Positions 1 to 5,890 of a stretch of 64,000 nucleotides of DNA are shown here, one piece after another. Origin of the DNA: Zhenpiania hominis (GTDB lineage Bacteria; Bacillota; Clostridia; Peptostreptococcales; Anaerovoracaceae); contig NZ_JACRYT010000002.1 in NCBI RefSeq assembly GCF_014333425.1, positions 1 through 64,000 on the forward strand. The letters are read 5' to 3'. The notes beneath the pieces were generated by a model, which was not told the origin of the DNA, ran no database searches, and saw only the letters and a list, made by a program, of their open reading frames with translations. Within the stretch, counting starts at the first letter, position 1; each line of letters starts with the position of its first letter. A program made the position numbers and the translations under genes.

Positions 1-502
1 TGGCCTCCTGTTCTTCTTTTTTCTGCGCCGCCTTTGTCGCGCAGGCTGCACAAAGTTCTTTCCCATATTTTTCTTTTGTGTACGCAGCAAGCTGCCGCGG
101 ACTTTTCCCGTGCGCTGCCTGAATGACCCCTCCGCACTCCTCACAGAAGATCTCTTCTTTTGGCGCGTACGTCCTTACCCGGACTGCCATCGTTGTTTTT
201 CCAAAGGCAGATACCTTTTCTCGGTACAAAATAATTTTTTTGCCCTGCCATTTTGCCACATCCTTTGTCCCTAAAGCTTCGGATACATTGGCTCCGTTGG
301 TTGCATTCAGGATCAAAGGCTTATATCCTCCTCTGAGATGCAGACACAGTTTTTCCTGTGTTCCCCGTTCGTTTTTGACCTCGTTCACTTCTGCGTGGTC
401 AATTTCCACCGTCAAATCCTCGCTTTCCGGCAAGTCCCACTCACCGATATATGTTTTATCCATAAATTGACGATAATCACCTTCAATTTTTGTTTTACTC
501 AT
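1..502 (-). CDS. Prophage protein with four-cysteine zinc site (3' end outside window)
   Basis: This reading frame is open from an ATG at 502 to the left edge, giving 167 residues with no stop. Residues 1-110 look like a compact beta-rich domain. A CEEC pair at 120-123 and a CAAC pair at 151-154 form a likely four-cysteine zinc site, followed by a Lys/Glu-rich stretch at the edge. The ATG overlaps the stop of the preceding small gene (ATGAGTAA), so it is translationally coupled and last in the visible leftward operon. Single-strand-annealing or recombination-accessory proteins often sit here in clostridial prophages, but I do not recognise the family. That it is a gene is well supported; its role is not. 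Confidence 0.75.
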   Translation of the reverse strand, partial: MSKTKIEGDYRQFMDKTYIGEWDLPESEDLTVEIDHAEVNEVKNERGTQEKLCLHLRGGYKPLILNATNGANVSEALGTKDVAKWQGKKIILYREKVSAFGKTTMAVRVRTYAPKEEIFCEECGGVIQAAHGKSPRQLAAYTKEKYGKELCAACATKAAQKKEEQEA

Positions 503-632
503 TTCTCTTCTCCATTTGACAAACCGTCTTCTTTGGTTTATTCTGTAAGTGATAAGTTTCTCGTGCTCCCTGCTCAGGTGTTGCCGCACCGGCGGGAGCA
601 TTTTCTTGTAACGGATTATTTAAACATTTCAC
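495..632 (-). CDS. Small prophage protein, GTG start (45 aa)
   Basis: A 45-residue frame starts at GTG and is preceded by GGAGGTG. It ends in a TAA that overlaps the ATG of the next gene. An ATG in the same frame lies further upstream, but it falls deep inside the preceding gene and has no ribosome-binding site, so the GTG is preferred. The product is polar and hydrophilic (rich in Asn, Gln, Glu, Lys) with no recognisable domain. Coupling on both sides is the main evidence. The function is unknown. Confidence 0.5.
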   Translation of the reverse strand: MKCLNNPLQENAPAGAATPEQGARETYHLQNKPKKTVCQMEKRNE

Positions 633-867
633 CCTTTGCACCTCCTTCGTAAACAGCCCTTCCGATCTCCATATAATTTGCTCCATTGCTGTTTCCGGTT
701 ACGTTAATTCTGCGAAATCCTCCCAGTTTAAACAAAACCATTATGGTTTCCAAACCCTGTTCGTTTCTCTGATACGTAATGTCTGCTACGCTGCTCCTCT
801 CGTCTGCGATTAATGCCAGCTTTACCCGTTTAACAAAGGCCTCTTTCTTCTGATAAATTTGTTCCAT
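616..867 (-). CDS. Small prophage protein of unknown function (83 aa)
   Basis: An 83-residue protein starts at ATG behind a strong GGGAGGGAG ribosome-binding site. It has a basic amphipathic N-terminus, then alternating hydrophobic and polar stretches containing GLETIMVLFKLGGF and a Gly/Asn turn, which suggests a small mixed alpha/beta domain. No known motif was recognised. It lies in the tightly packed leftward early operon: the 52-codon gene upstream ends 13 bases before it, and the downstream GTG gene overlaps its end. It is likely an early lytic or replication-accessory gene by position only. Confidence 0.65.
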   Translation of the reverse strand: MEQIYQKKEAFVKRVKLALIADERSSVADITYQRNEQGLETIMVLFKLGGFRRINVTGNSNGANYMEIGRAVYEGGAKGEMFK

Positions 868-880
868 GTTTACTCCCTCC

Positions 881-1039
881 CTAAATTTCTCTTTCTGTTC
901 TTAGCAATATGATGAGTAGTGCGATCGGCAACACCACCTCTGCACCAACCGCCCAGTACCCGCGCTGGTAATGCGCCGCGGCCAGGACCAGGATGCCGAA
1001 GAGCAAGGAAAAGACAATCTCAAGCGCTAACCACTTCAT
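881..1039 (-). CDS. Two-helix membrane miniprotein of the prophage (52 aa)
   Basis: This short gene starts at ATG 1039 behind GGAGGTGAAGCG, and its start overlaps the stop of the preceding gene (ATGA). The 52-residue product has two hydrophobic segments, about residues 3-22 (WLALEIVFSLLFGILVLAAA) and 31-47, separated by a short HYQRGYW turn. It ends in a charged RTEREI tail and so is predicted to be a hairpin membrane protein. Holin-like or membrane-signalling roles are possible, but nothing specific identifies it. Confidence 0.6.
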   Translation of the reverse strand: MKWLALEIVFSLLFGILVLAAAHYQRGYWAVGAEVVLPIALLIILLRTEREI

Positions 1040-1245
1040 CGCTTCACCTCCATAATTTTCCCCGCAACATCCGGTATAAAATACTTTGTCCCTTTCACCT
1101 CTCCGGGTATCTTTTCAAGCCCATTTACCAGCCTGTAGGCAAATTCCTTTGCTTTTCCTAAGAACTTTGCTAACTGTGTAACAGATATGAAGTAAGACCC
1201 CCCGACAAAAGCTACCATTTTTCTCTCAAGTGTTTGTTTCTCCAT
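1036..1245 (-). CDS. Small putative helix-turn-helix protein (69 aa)
   Basis: The start is set at ATG 1245, which follows AGGAGGACAAAG; the frame could extend 15 codons upstream but without a ribosome-binding site. The core reads SVTQLAKFLGKAKEFAYRLVNGLEKI and then KGTKYFIPDVAGKIME. This resembles the winged helix-turn-helix of excisionase/MerR-like small DNA-binding proteins: helix, turn, recognition helix, then a beta wing with Tyr-Phe-Ile-Pro. It overlaps its neighbours at both ends in the leftward operon. Excisionase or early regulator is an inference from the fold-like pattern. Confidence 0.55.
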   Translation of the reverse strand: MEKQTLERKMVAFVGGSYFISVTQLAKFLGKAKEFAYRLVNGLEKIPGEVKGTKYFIPDVAGKIMEVKR

Positions 1246-1369
1246 CTTTGTCCTCCTCATCTTTCGGTACAAGCTTAGCTTTAATCTCAAGTCCGAATTG
1301 ACTGTACTGGTCTGTTAAGGCTCTCGAAAGAGCCTCTTCTACTTTTCTTAAATCTACTTTATCTGCCAT
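1226..1369 (-). CDS. Small acidic prophage protein (47 aa)
   Basis: It starts at ATG 1369 behind AGGAGGAAAAC; the longer in-frame extension upstream is inside the preceding gene and lacks a ribosome-binding site. The 47-residue product begins with an amphipathic helix (DLRKVEEALSRALTDQYSQFG), has a short beta-like segment (LEIKAKLVPK) and ends in an acidic DEEDKDGE tail. No family was recognised. Its end overlaps the start of the helix-turn-helix gene by 20 bases, typical of a packed phage operon. Confidence 0.55.
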   Translation of the reverse strand: MADKVDLRKVEEALSRALTDQYSQFGLEIKAKLVPKDEEDKDGETNT

Positions 1370-1538
1370 GTTTTCCTCCTTTCGCGATTCGTTCTGCAAG
1401 CTTCTCCATATCCTCTTTATATAGTTCAACGAACGGCTTCCAGAATCGTTCCTCTGACATATCTGCTTCTCCTGTGTATCTCTCTGCCAGAAGCTCTCCG
1501 GTTTGTCGGTCGATAGATAAAACTTTCTTCAGTAACAT
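1359..1538 (-). CDS. Small prophage protein behind leader repeat A (59 aa)
   Basis: The ATG at 1538 is preceded by GGAGGTGAAGCAC; a GTG three codons earlier lies too close to the ribosome-binding site. The protein begins with a beta-hairpin-like stretch containing IDRQTGELLAERY and ends in a charged helix (YKEDMEKLAERIAKGGKHGR). Its stop overlaps the next start by 11 bases. It is the first gene after the rightward gene at 1675-2211 interrupts the operon, and its ribosome-binding site sits in the first copy of the three-copy leader repeat. Function unknown. Confidence 0.55.
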   Translation of the reverse strand: MLLKKVLSIDRQTGELLAERYTGEADMSEERFWKPFVELYKEDMEKLAERIAKGGKHGR

Positions 1539-1544
1539 GTGCTT

Positions 1545-1584
1545 CACCTCCTTTCCAGTACTGCGCCTTTCTTTATCCTGTCTG
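1545..1584 (-). repeat. Leader repeat, copy A
   Basis: This is the first of three copies of a ~36-40 bp sequence that places an AAAGGAGGT ribosome-binding site just before a small leftward gene. On the plus strand the shared core is ACCTCCTTTCC, TACTG and then TAATC.GT.TG. Copy A has four extra bases in the middle and is the most diverged. Copies B and C lie at 2395 and 3566. Confidence 0.7.
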
Positions 1585-1589
1585 CTTAA

Positions 1590-1607
1590 ACAATTTGTTA
1601 AAATTGT
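1590..1607. promoter_or_regulatory. Dyad ACAATTT-N4-AAATTGT, possible operator
   Basis: A 7+7 bp inverted repeat with a 4 bp spacer lies between the leftward gene start at 1538 and the rightward gene at 1675. Its position between divergent genes fits an operator, but no regulator can be assigned. Confidence 0.35.
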
Positions 1608-1620
1608 CCTTCCTTTAATC

Positions 1621-1649
1621 TTTTCACCCCTTTAATACTGTGGTAGAAT
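1621..1649 (+). promoter_or_regulatory. Extended -10 promoter for the 1675 gene
   Basis: TTTTCA and TAGAAT are separated by 17 bases, with a TG one base ahead of the -10 (extended -10). The gene start is 26 bases downstream of the -10. This gives the rightward gene a transcript independent of the surrounding leftward operon. Confidence 0.5.
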
Positions 1650-1674
1650 GTGTTAAAAAAGGACGGTAATAAAA

Positions 1675-2211
1675 ATGGATTTAGCTACAACAATAAATAT
1701 CATATTGTGCATTCTCTCTTTTCTTCTCGCCGCAATCTCTGTAATCATAGTTGTTCTTACATTAAAGCAAAATAGCAAAATGATTGAACAATCTACCCGC
1801 CCATATATTTCTATCTATGGCAGAGTGACAAACTTCCAAAACCCATCATATTATCTTGTGTTGAAAAATTTTGGTAGCAGCGGTGCTGAAATCGTATCTT
1901 TGGATTGTTCTTCTAATTTAAAGGCTTATTGCTTTGATGAAGATCATGTTCCTTTCAGTGCTTCTGCTGGATCGTACGTAGCCCCCGGTCAATCTGTGTT
2001 AAGCGTCATCGATTCCTTGAAATTCACAAGCGATATGGAACCTTTTGTTTTTAAAATTTCATATCGTTCTGCAACTAAAACCTATAATGACGAATTTTTT
2101 ATCAATCCAAATGCTGAAATATGTAATGTTCAAACCAGAGCCTCTACTAAGGATAAAGAGTTAAAAATCATTTCTTATACTTTGCAGGATCTTGTTGAAA
2201 AACATTTATAA
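1675..2211 (+). CDS. Membrane-anchored protein of unknown function in a prophage cassette (178 aa)
   Basis: An N-terminal transmembrane helix (about residues 7-30, with the run IILCILSFLLAAISVIIVVL) is followed by a short Lys/Gln linker. Then comes a ~130-residue domain with repeated short beta strands (YISIYGRV, YYLVLKNFG, EPFVFKISY), looking like an immunoglobulin-like beta sandwich outside a single-pass anchor. The gene is AT-rich, runs against the leftward phage operon and has its own promoter, the signature of a moron (a gene expressed from the prophage). I do not recognise the family. Lysogenic conversion or defence is an inference from context. Its end overlaps the convergent small gene by 6 bases. 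Confidence 0.7.
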   Translation: MDLATTINIILCILSFLLAAISVIIVVLTLKQNSKMIEQSTRPYISIYGRVTNFQNPSYYLVLKNFGSSGAEIVSLDCSSNLKAYCFDEDHVPFSASAGSYVAPGQSVLSVIDSLKFTSDMEPFVFKISYRSATKTYNDEFFINPNAEICNVQTRASTKDKELKIISYTLQDLVEKHL

Positions 2212-2388
2212 TTCAACCTTTGAGTTGATTAACCACTCTTTGCAATCATCAAAAATACATTGAATAATTTCAACTGTTTGAGCTTCTGGTGGGAGCTCTT
2301 TTTTTATTACTGCCATTATCTTTATAAGAATCTCTTGTTTTTCTTCATTTTTTAGTAAAACTCCATTTGAAAATCTTTCTGCGATCAT
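2206..2388 (-). CDS. Small prophage protein behind leader repeat B (60 aa)
   Basis: It starts at ATG 2388 behind GGAGGTGAGGTAG, part of leader repeat B. The 60-residue product is mostly predicted helix (KNEEKQEILIKIMAVIKKEL; VEIIQCIFDDCKEWL) and carries two Cys residues near the C-terminus. No family was recognised. It lies on the left side of the cassette whose other gene is 1675-2211 and overlaps that gene tail-to-tail. Confidence 0.6.
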   Translation of the reverse strand: MIAERFSNGVLLKNEEKQEILIKIMAVIKKELPPEAQTVEIIQCIFDDCKEWLINSKVEL

Positions 2389-2394
2389 CTACCT

Positions 2395-2430
2395 CACCTC
2401 CTTTCCGTTACTGTAGGTTTAATCTGTCTG
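2395..2430 (-). repeat. Leader repeat, copy B
   Basis: The second copy of the leader repeat is 36 bp and matches copy C at about 30 of 36 positions. It carries the AAAGGAGGT ribosome-binding site of the gene ending at 2388. The conserved blocks extend well upstream of the Shine-Dalgarno sequence, so shared ribosome binding alone does not explain the similarity. Confidence 0.75.
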
Positions 2431-2464
2431 TTCAAAGAGATAGTCTAATGTGTAATTCCGCATA

Positions 2465-2499
2465 TTGACATTTTTCTTTCATGATGTACAATATATTGT
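2465..2499 (+). promoter_or_regulatory. Strong promoter with overlapping palindrome
   Basis: TTGACA (2465-2470) and TACAAT (2487-2492) are separated by 16 bases. A perfect 12 bp palindrome, ACAATATATTGT, at 2488-2499 overlaps the -10, and TATATTGTGTATTT-type repeats follow, so binding of a dimeric repressor over the promoter is plausible. It drives the gene at 2541. Confidence 0.6.
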
Positions 2500-2540
2500 G
2501 TATTTATTTGTTATATTGTGTATTTTAAGAAAGGATAACA

Positions 2541-3242
2541 ATGTCTGACATCAATATGATTGGTAATATAATGCAAAAGCAACTTGACGCTATCAATAAA
2601 TTCCACAATCCTGCACTAACAAAATATCTTAATGAAAATCAAGAATTCTATGATAGGATTCGTAATCTAATGACAGATCCATTTCGAGATGCAATTAGCA
2701 TTGCTAATAAATTACCGAAGCTTCCAATCCTTGAAGCTGTTAACGGTATTTACAGCCCTGCGTCTAACGTACTTGAGAAATACTCGAAATCACTTGACCG
2801 TTTTAACAATTGCATCGATTGGGATACTATTCTTACACAACCTATAAATCTCACACACAACTTCCATGCAGATGATTCAATAATTGAATCATGGATCGAC
2901 TCCGCATCGGACATCGTTGACGATATGTCTGAGCAGGAATGGATCGATGAAACCGAAGAGGAAACCATCCGCTCTACATTTCAGGACATAAAAAGTACTT
3001 TATTGCCCGCTGGAAAAGTAATATTTTACATCTTGAATATCTTGGCCCTTATTTCAACTATTACCGGATGTAATTTAATAAATGCCATTGAACAGTTCGA
3101 GCAGGATTCCGATAAACAGGTTGAAGTCATGCCAATCAATAATGATGACAAGAAAATCATTGTTGCTGAGACAGAATTGTTTAATCAAATCTCTGATGCA
3201 TTAATGTTTTCGGATGACACTCCTGAAGTACGCAAGGATTAA
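2541..3242 (+). CDS. Unknown protein with C-terminal membrane segment in a prophage cassette (233 aa)
   Basis: It starts at ATG 2541 behind AGAAAGGA. Residues 1-150 are polar, helical and Asn/Asp/Ile-rich, with an acidic run (DIVDDMSEQEWIDETEEE). A hydrophobic helix follows at about 158-178 (KVIFYILNILALISTITG), then an acidic C-terminal tail, so a tail-proximal membrane anchor is likely. The gene is AT-rich with its own near-consensus promoter, opposite to the surrounding operon, like the 1675 gene. No family was recognised. Abortive-infection-type membrane effectors often have this layout, but that is only a suggestion. Confidence 0.7.
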   Translation: MSDINMIGNIMQKQLDAINKFHNPALTKYLNENQEFYDRIRNLMTDPFRDAISIANKLPKLPILEAVNGIYSPASNVLEKYSKSLDRFNNCIDWDTILTQPINLTHNFHADDSIIESWIDSASDIVDDMSEQEWIDETEEETIRSTFQDIKSTLLPAGKVIFYILNILALISTITGCNLINAIEQFEQDSDKQVEVMPINNDDKKIIVAETELFNQISDALMFSDDTPEVRKD

Positions 3243-3353
3243 AATTGCATATAATTTTTTCCAAATCGGAAAGTGACCACGTACAATCTCTTTTGTCAGC
3301 TCTCTGTGTTGTTCGTATTTTTTTGTGATGCGTTCTTTAAAAGCCTCATCCAC
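3201..3353 (-). CDS. Small basic prophage protein, GTG start (50 aa)
   Basis: A GTG start at 3353 lies three bases after the stop of the upstream gene and follows GGAGGGATGAAAA. The product is basic with a hydrophobic patch (WKKLYAILILAYFRSVIRKH) at its end. It runs 42 bases into the 3' end of the convergent rightward gene 2541-3242. Coupling and the ribosome-binding site are the only evidence. It could be the truncated tail of a formerly longer gene cut by arrival of the rightward gene. Confidence 0.45.
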   Translation of the reverse strand: MDEAFKERITKKYEQHRELTKEIVRGHFPIWKKLYAILILAYFRSVIRKH

Positions 3354-3356
3354 TTT

Positions 3357-3560
3357 TCATCCCTCCTTCCGGAACAATTCCTTGAGACTACAATCTGGAA
3401 AGAAAGTTTCCTGAATCTGGATTGCCTCTTCAATCGTGAAAGCTGTAGACCCACCCAGTTTGTTTGCAACGCTGTTCCTGTGAATGTTCAGCAGCTTTGC
3501 TATTTGCTCAATCGTTATTTTTTTCTTTGCCATTTCCCCGATTAGGGTTGAATGTTGCAT
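3357..3560 (-). CDS. XRE-like helix-turn-helix protein behind leader repeat C (67 aa)
   Basis: The sequence KKITIEQIAKLLNIHRNSVANKLGG followed by FTIEEAIQIQETFFPDCSLKELF is a typical small lambda-repressor-like helix-turn-helix with a downstream helix pair. The ATG follows GGAGGTAAGAAA within leader repeat C. It is second in the leftward lytic operon after the Cro-like gene, a position that usually holds a second early regulator. The family is confident; the target is unknown. Confidence 0.75.
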   Translation of the reverse strand: MQHSTLIGEMAKKKITIEQIAKLLNIHRNSVANKLGGSTAFTIEEAIQIQETFFPDCSLKELFRKEG

Positions 3561-3565
3561 TTTCT

Positions 3566-3601
3566 TACCTCCTTTCCGGTACTGCAGGCTTAATCCGTTT
3601 G
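3566..3601 (-). repeat. Leader repeat, copy C
   Basis: The third copy is 36 bp and is closest to copy B. It supplies the ribosome-binding site of the XRE-like gene. Distances between copies are 850 bp (A to B) and 1,171 bp (B to C), each interval holding one rightward and at least one leftward gene. Confidence 0.75.
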
Positions 3602-3605
3602 ACTT

Positions 3606-3794
3606 TTACTCTTCTAAGAAATACTCAATCGGTACACCGAAGTAATCTGCGATTCTTTTTAACTTCTCGGTTTTCGGTTTACTCCTTCCACTTTTCCAGT
3701 CAGAAAAAGTAGAACTTGCGATACCAGTATCCCTCGACACCCTATATGCTGTGGTTTGCCTCTCTTCTAAAAGCTCTTCAAACTTTTCATACAA
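3606..3794 (-). CDS. Cro-like helix-turn-helix regulator, TTG start (62 aa)
   Basis: The start is placed at a TTG at 3794, eight bases after GGAGG, because it lines up with the start of its divergent partner (LYEKFEELLEE against MYEIFERLLKE). A GTG three codons upstream lies within the ribosome-binding site. The product is almost entirely a lambda-repressor-like domain with TGIASSTFSDWKSGRSKPKTEKLKRIADYFGV in its middle. It is clearly paralogous to the repressor at 3993. As the first leftward gene it is the probable lytic-side antagonist, binding the same operators. Confidence 0.8.
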   Translation of the reverse strand: MYEKFEELLEERQTTAYRVSRDTGIASSTFSDWKSGRSKPKTEKLKRIADYFGVPIEYFLEE

Positions 3795-3841
3795 AAATAT
3801 CACCTCCTTTTTAAGATTTCTTAATTTTTTACTTTACTTTA

Positions 3842-3970
3842 TCTCGGAAATCCGATATAATGCACTTAACAAACAAACTCAAACACTATACATTTTCTCG
3901 GATTTCCGTGTTTTCTATAGTATATCTCGGTTTTCCGAGAAAGTCAAGGGAATTTTTACGGTTTTCTTAG
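3842..3970. promoter_or_regulatory. Divergent control region with repeated palindromic operators
   Basis: Three copies of a CTCGG-N4-CCGAG-type palindrome lie between the Cro-like and ImmR-like genes: 3842-3855, 3896-3909 and a full inverted repeat TCTCGG-N4-CCGAGA at 3925-3940. A half-match (ACGGTTTTC) occurs near 3958. Plausible promoters overlap them: leftward TTGAGT-N17-TATATC covering the first operator, and rightward TTTTCT-N17-TATAGT at 3893-3921 between operators two and three. The layout resembles a lambda-type switch with two divergent regulators sharing operators. Confidence 0.65.
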
Positions 3971-3992
3971 ATTTTCTGAAAGGATACTGCTG

Positions 3993-4406
3993 ATGTACGA
4001 AATATTTGAAAGGCTGCTCAAAGAAAAGAATTTGAAGGGAGCCGATGTCACTAGGGCTACTGGTATAGCTTCTAGTACATTAACAGATTGGAAAAAAGGA
4101 CGATACACACCTAAACAGGACAAATTACAAAAGATTGCCGATTTTCTTGGTGTATCTCTGGAATATTTAACGACTGGAAAAGAAAAAGAATGGGAGCCAA
4201 AACTTACGAAAAAAGACGAAAGGGATATAAAGAATGCTCTCGACGACTTTAAGAATCAGCTTCGCACGGATACCGGAATTATGTACGACGGTGAGCCTCT
4301 TGATGAAGAGGATCAGGAAGCAATCCTTGCGGCTATCGAAGTAGCAGAACGTACTGCCATTCTGGCGGCAAAGAAAAAATTTACGCCGAAAAAATACCGG
4401 AAGTAA
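3993..4406 (+). CDS. ImmR/CI-like phage repressor (137 aa)
   Basis: An N-terminal helix-turn-helix (about residues 1-62, with TGIASSTLTDWKKGRYTPKQDKLQKIADFLGV) is followed by a charged C-terminal region ending in TPKKYRK. That tail is typical of short Firmicute phage/ICE repressors regulated by an ImmA protease rather than by RecA self-cleavage. The next gene encodes such a protease. It is divergent from the Cro-like paralogue across shared operators and is expected to hold the element in the integrated state by repressing the leftward operon. Confidence 0.85.
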   Translation: MYEIFERLLKEKNLKGADVTRATGIASSTLTDWKKGRYTPKQDKLQKIADFLGVSLEYLTTGKEKEWEPKLTKKDERDIKNALDDFKNQLRTDTGIMYDGEPLDEEDQEAILAAIEVAERTAILAAKKKFTPKKYRK

Positions 4407-4464
4407 TTCAGGGAAGAAAATTGGACTGTACTTTTGATACAATAGCAACAGGGAGGCGATTCCT

Positions 4465-4890
4465 TTGTTAGATACGAGGTTTTACTCTGACAAGGTCCGC
4501 AAAAAGTACAAAACCCGAAATCCTTACAATATCGCAGATAATATGAACATCATCGTACATTATATGGATTTAGGGAAAAGCACAAGAGGACTGTGTCATC
4601 ATAAGAAGAGGATTAAACAAATCTTCCTGCACGAAGATTTAAAAGAATGGGAGGAACGATTTGTACTGGCGCATGAAATCGGTCATCTCGTCATGCACCC
4701 GAATCATAATGCTCCATTTTTACAAACAACATTTTTCTCCCGAAGTCGATATGAGATTGAAGCAAATAAGTTTGCAGCGGAGTTAATTATCTCAGATACA
4801 GATTTAAGAGGATACAAGGACTATACCATCAGTCAGATTGCAGCGATCTATGGGCTGCCTGTGGAAATTATAGAACTGAGAACGAGGTAA
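4465..4890 (+). CDS. ImmA/IrrE-family metallopeptidase (141 aa)
   Basis: The zinc motif HEIGH lies at residues 70-74 (LAHEIGHLVMHP), with a downstream acidic ligand candidate at about 97-99 in YEIEANKFAAELI. This is the M78 (DUF955) pattern. It starts at TTG behind GGGAGG. It sits 58 bases after the ImmR-like repressor, the standard pairing in ICEBs1 and many prophages, where ImmA cleaves the repressor after DNA damage or cell signalling. Its size matches the short form without extra domains. Induction control is inferred from family and context. Confidence 0.88.
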   Translation: MLDTRFYSDKVRKKYKTRNPYNIADNMNIIVHYMDLGKSTRGLCHHKKRIKQIFLHEDLKEWEERFVLAHEIGHLVMHPNHNAPFLQTTFFSRSRYEIEANKFAAELIISDTDLRGYKDYTISQIAAIYGLPVEIIELRTR

Positions 4891-4950
4891 AAACGGGGTA
4901 TTGGGATTAAGCAATTATATCTTATTTACTTTTTTTAGGAGGGCTAGAAC

Positions 4951-5856
4951 ATGAGTAAAGATCAAAACACAGCAGATCCCAAAATTACCAACAATCATAG
5001 CGGCGGATCCGAATCACCCAAAAAACCAAAGAAGCCAATCTACAAAAGATGGTGGTTTATCGTTTTAGTTGTTATCTTTGTTATTGGAGGAATTGGAACT
5101 GCACTTGAAGGAGAGGAAAGTACACCAGCTCAAGATGCAGAGAAAAACACAGTAGCATTAAACGAAAATGCTGATATTACAAAAGTACCTAATTTATCAG
5201 CAAAAGAAGGAACTACTGAAAGGGTTGATGAAATTGCTCAAATGGCAAAAGATAATGTGTCCAAAATGAATCAGGAAACGGCAGATAAATTAGTAAAATA
5301 TATTTCTGACACCAATCCTGACTTCTATAAGGACAACTCCACGATGGAAAAGGCAATGTATTATGGATATTTGCTTGAGTACTGGGAAAATGGAGAAGAG
5401 CCTTACAGAACTTTAGGAATGGATACATCTCAGGCAATTAAATACGTTTATCGTGGAGCCGAAAAAACTTCAGACGAATCAACAAAATCAAATCTGGAAC
5501 AAATCCAGAAAAGCCTTGATAAAATTTTAGGGACCGAAAGTAAATCAAGCAAAGAAACAAAAAGCGTTACTACAGGAGAAGCTAATGCCCTTGCGTCTGC
5601 TTTAAATTATTTATCATTTTCCGGATTTTCAAAAAGTGGATTAATCGAACAATTAAAGTATGAGGGATATACTGATTCTGAAGCGAAATATGCAGTGGAA
5701 AACTGCGGTGCTAACTGGAAGGAACAAGCCGCTAAAAGCGCAAAAACCTATCTTGAAGTATCATCATTTTCAAGAGATGGGTTAATCGAACAGCTCGAAT
5801 ATGAAGGATATACACACGAACAAGCCGTATATGGCGCTGAAGCAGTTGGATATTAA
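4951..5856 (+). CDS. Ltp-family superinfection-exclusion-type surface protein (301 aa)
   Basis: A basic N-terminus (KKPKKPIYKRWW) precedes a transmembrane helix at about 34-50, then a disordered acidic linker and a helical middle. The C-terminus has two Ltp repeats (about 211-257 and 258-301), each with an SFSxxGLIEQLxYEGYTxxxAxYxxE core (Pfam Lipoprotein_Ltp, PF07553). In streptococcal phage TP-J34 the Ltp lipoprotein blocks DNA injection of superinfecting phages. Here the anchor is a membrane helix with no lipobox cysteine. Its lysogeny-module position between immA and int supports a role in exclusion. The repeats are clear; the activity is inferred. Confidence 0.82.
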   Translation: MSKDQNTADPKITNNHSGGSESPKKPKKPIYKRWWFIVLVVIFVIGGIGTALEGEESTPAQDAEKNTVALNENADITKVPNLSAKEGTTERVDEIAQMAKDNVSKMNQETADKLVKYISDTNPDFYKDNSTMEKAMYYGYLLEYWENGEEPYRTLGMDTSQAIKYVYRGAEKTSDESTKSNLEQIQKSLDKILGTESKSSKETKSVTTGEANALASALNYLSFSGFSKSGLIEQLKYEGYTDSEAKYAVENCGANWKEQAAKSAKTYLEVSSFSRDGLIEQLEYEGYTHEQAVYGAEAVGY

Positions 5857-5890
5857 TAAGAGAAATTAATTTTTTATTAGGAGGGTTCTT

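Noticed and set aside
2395..3601. Leader repeats as a CRISPR array
   Set aside because: There are only three copies at kilobase spacing with genes between them, so it is not CRISPR-like.
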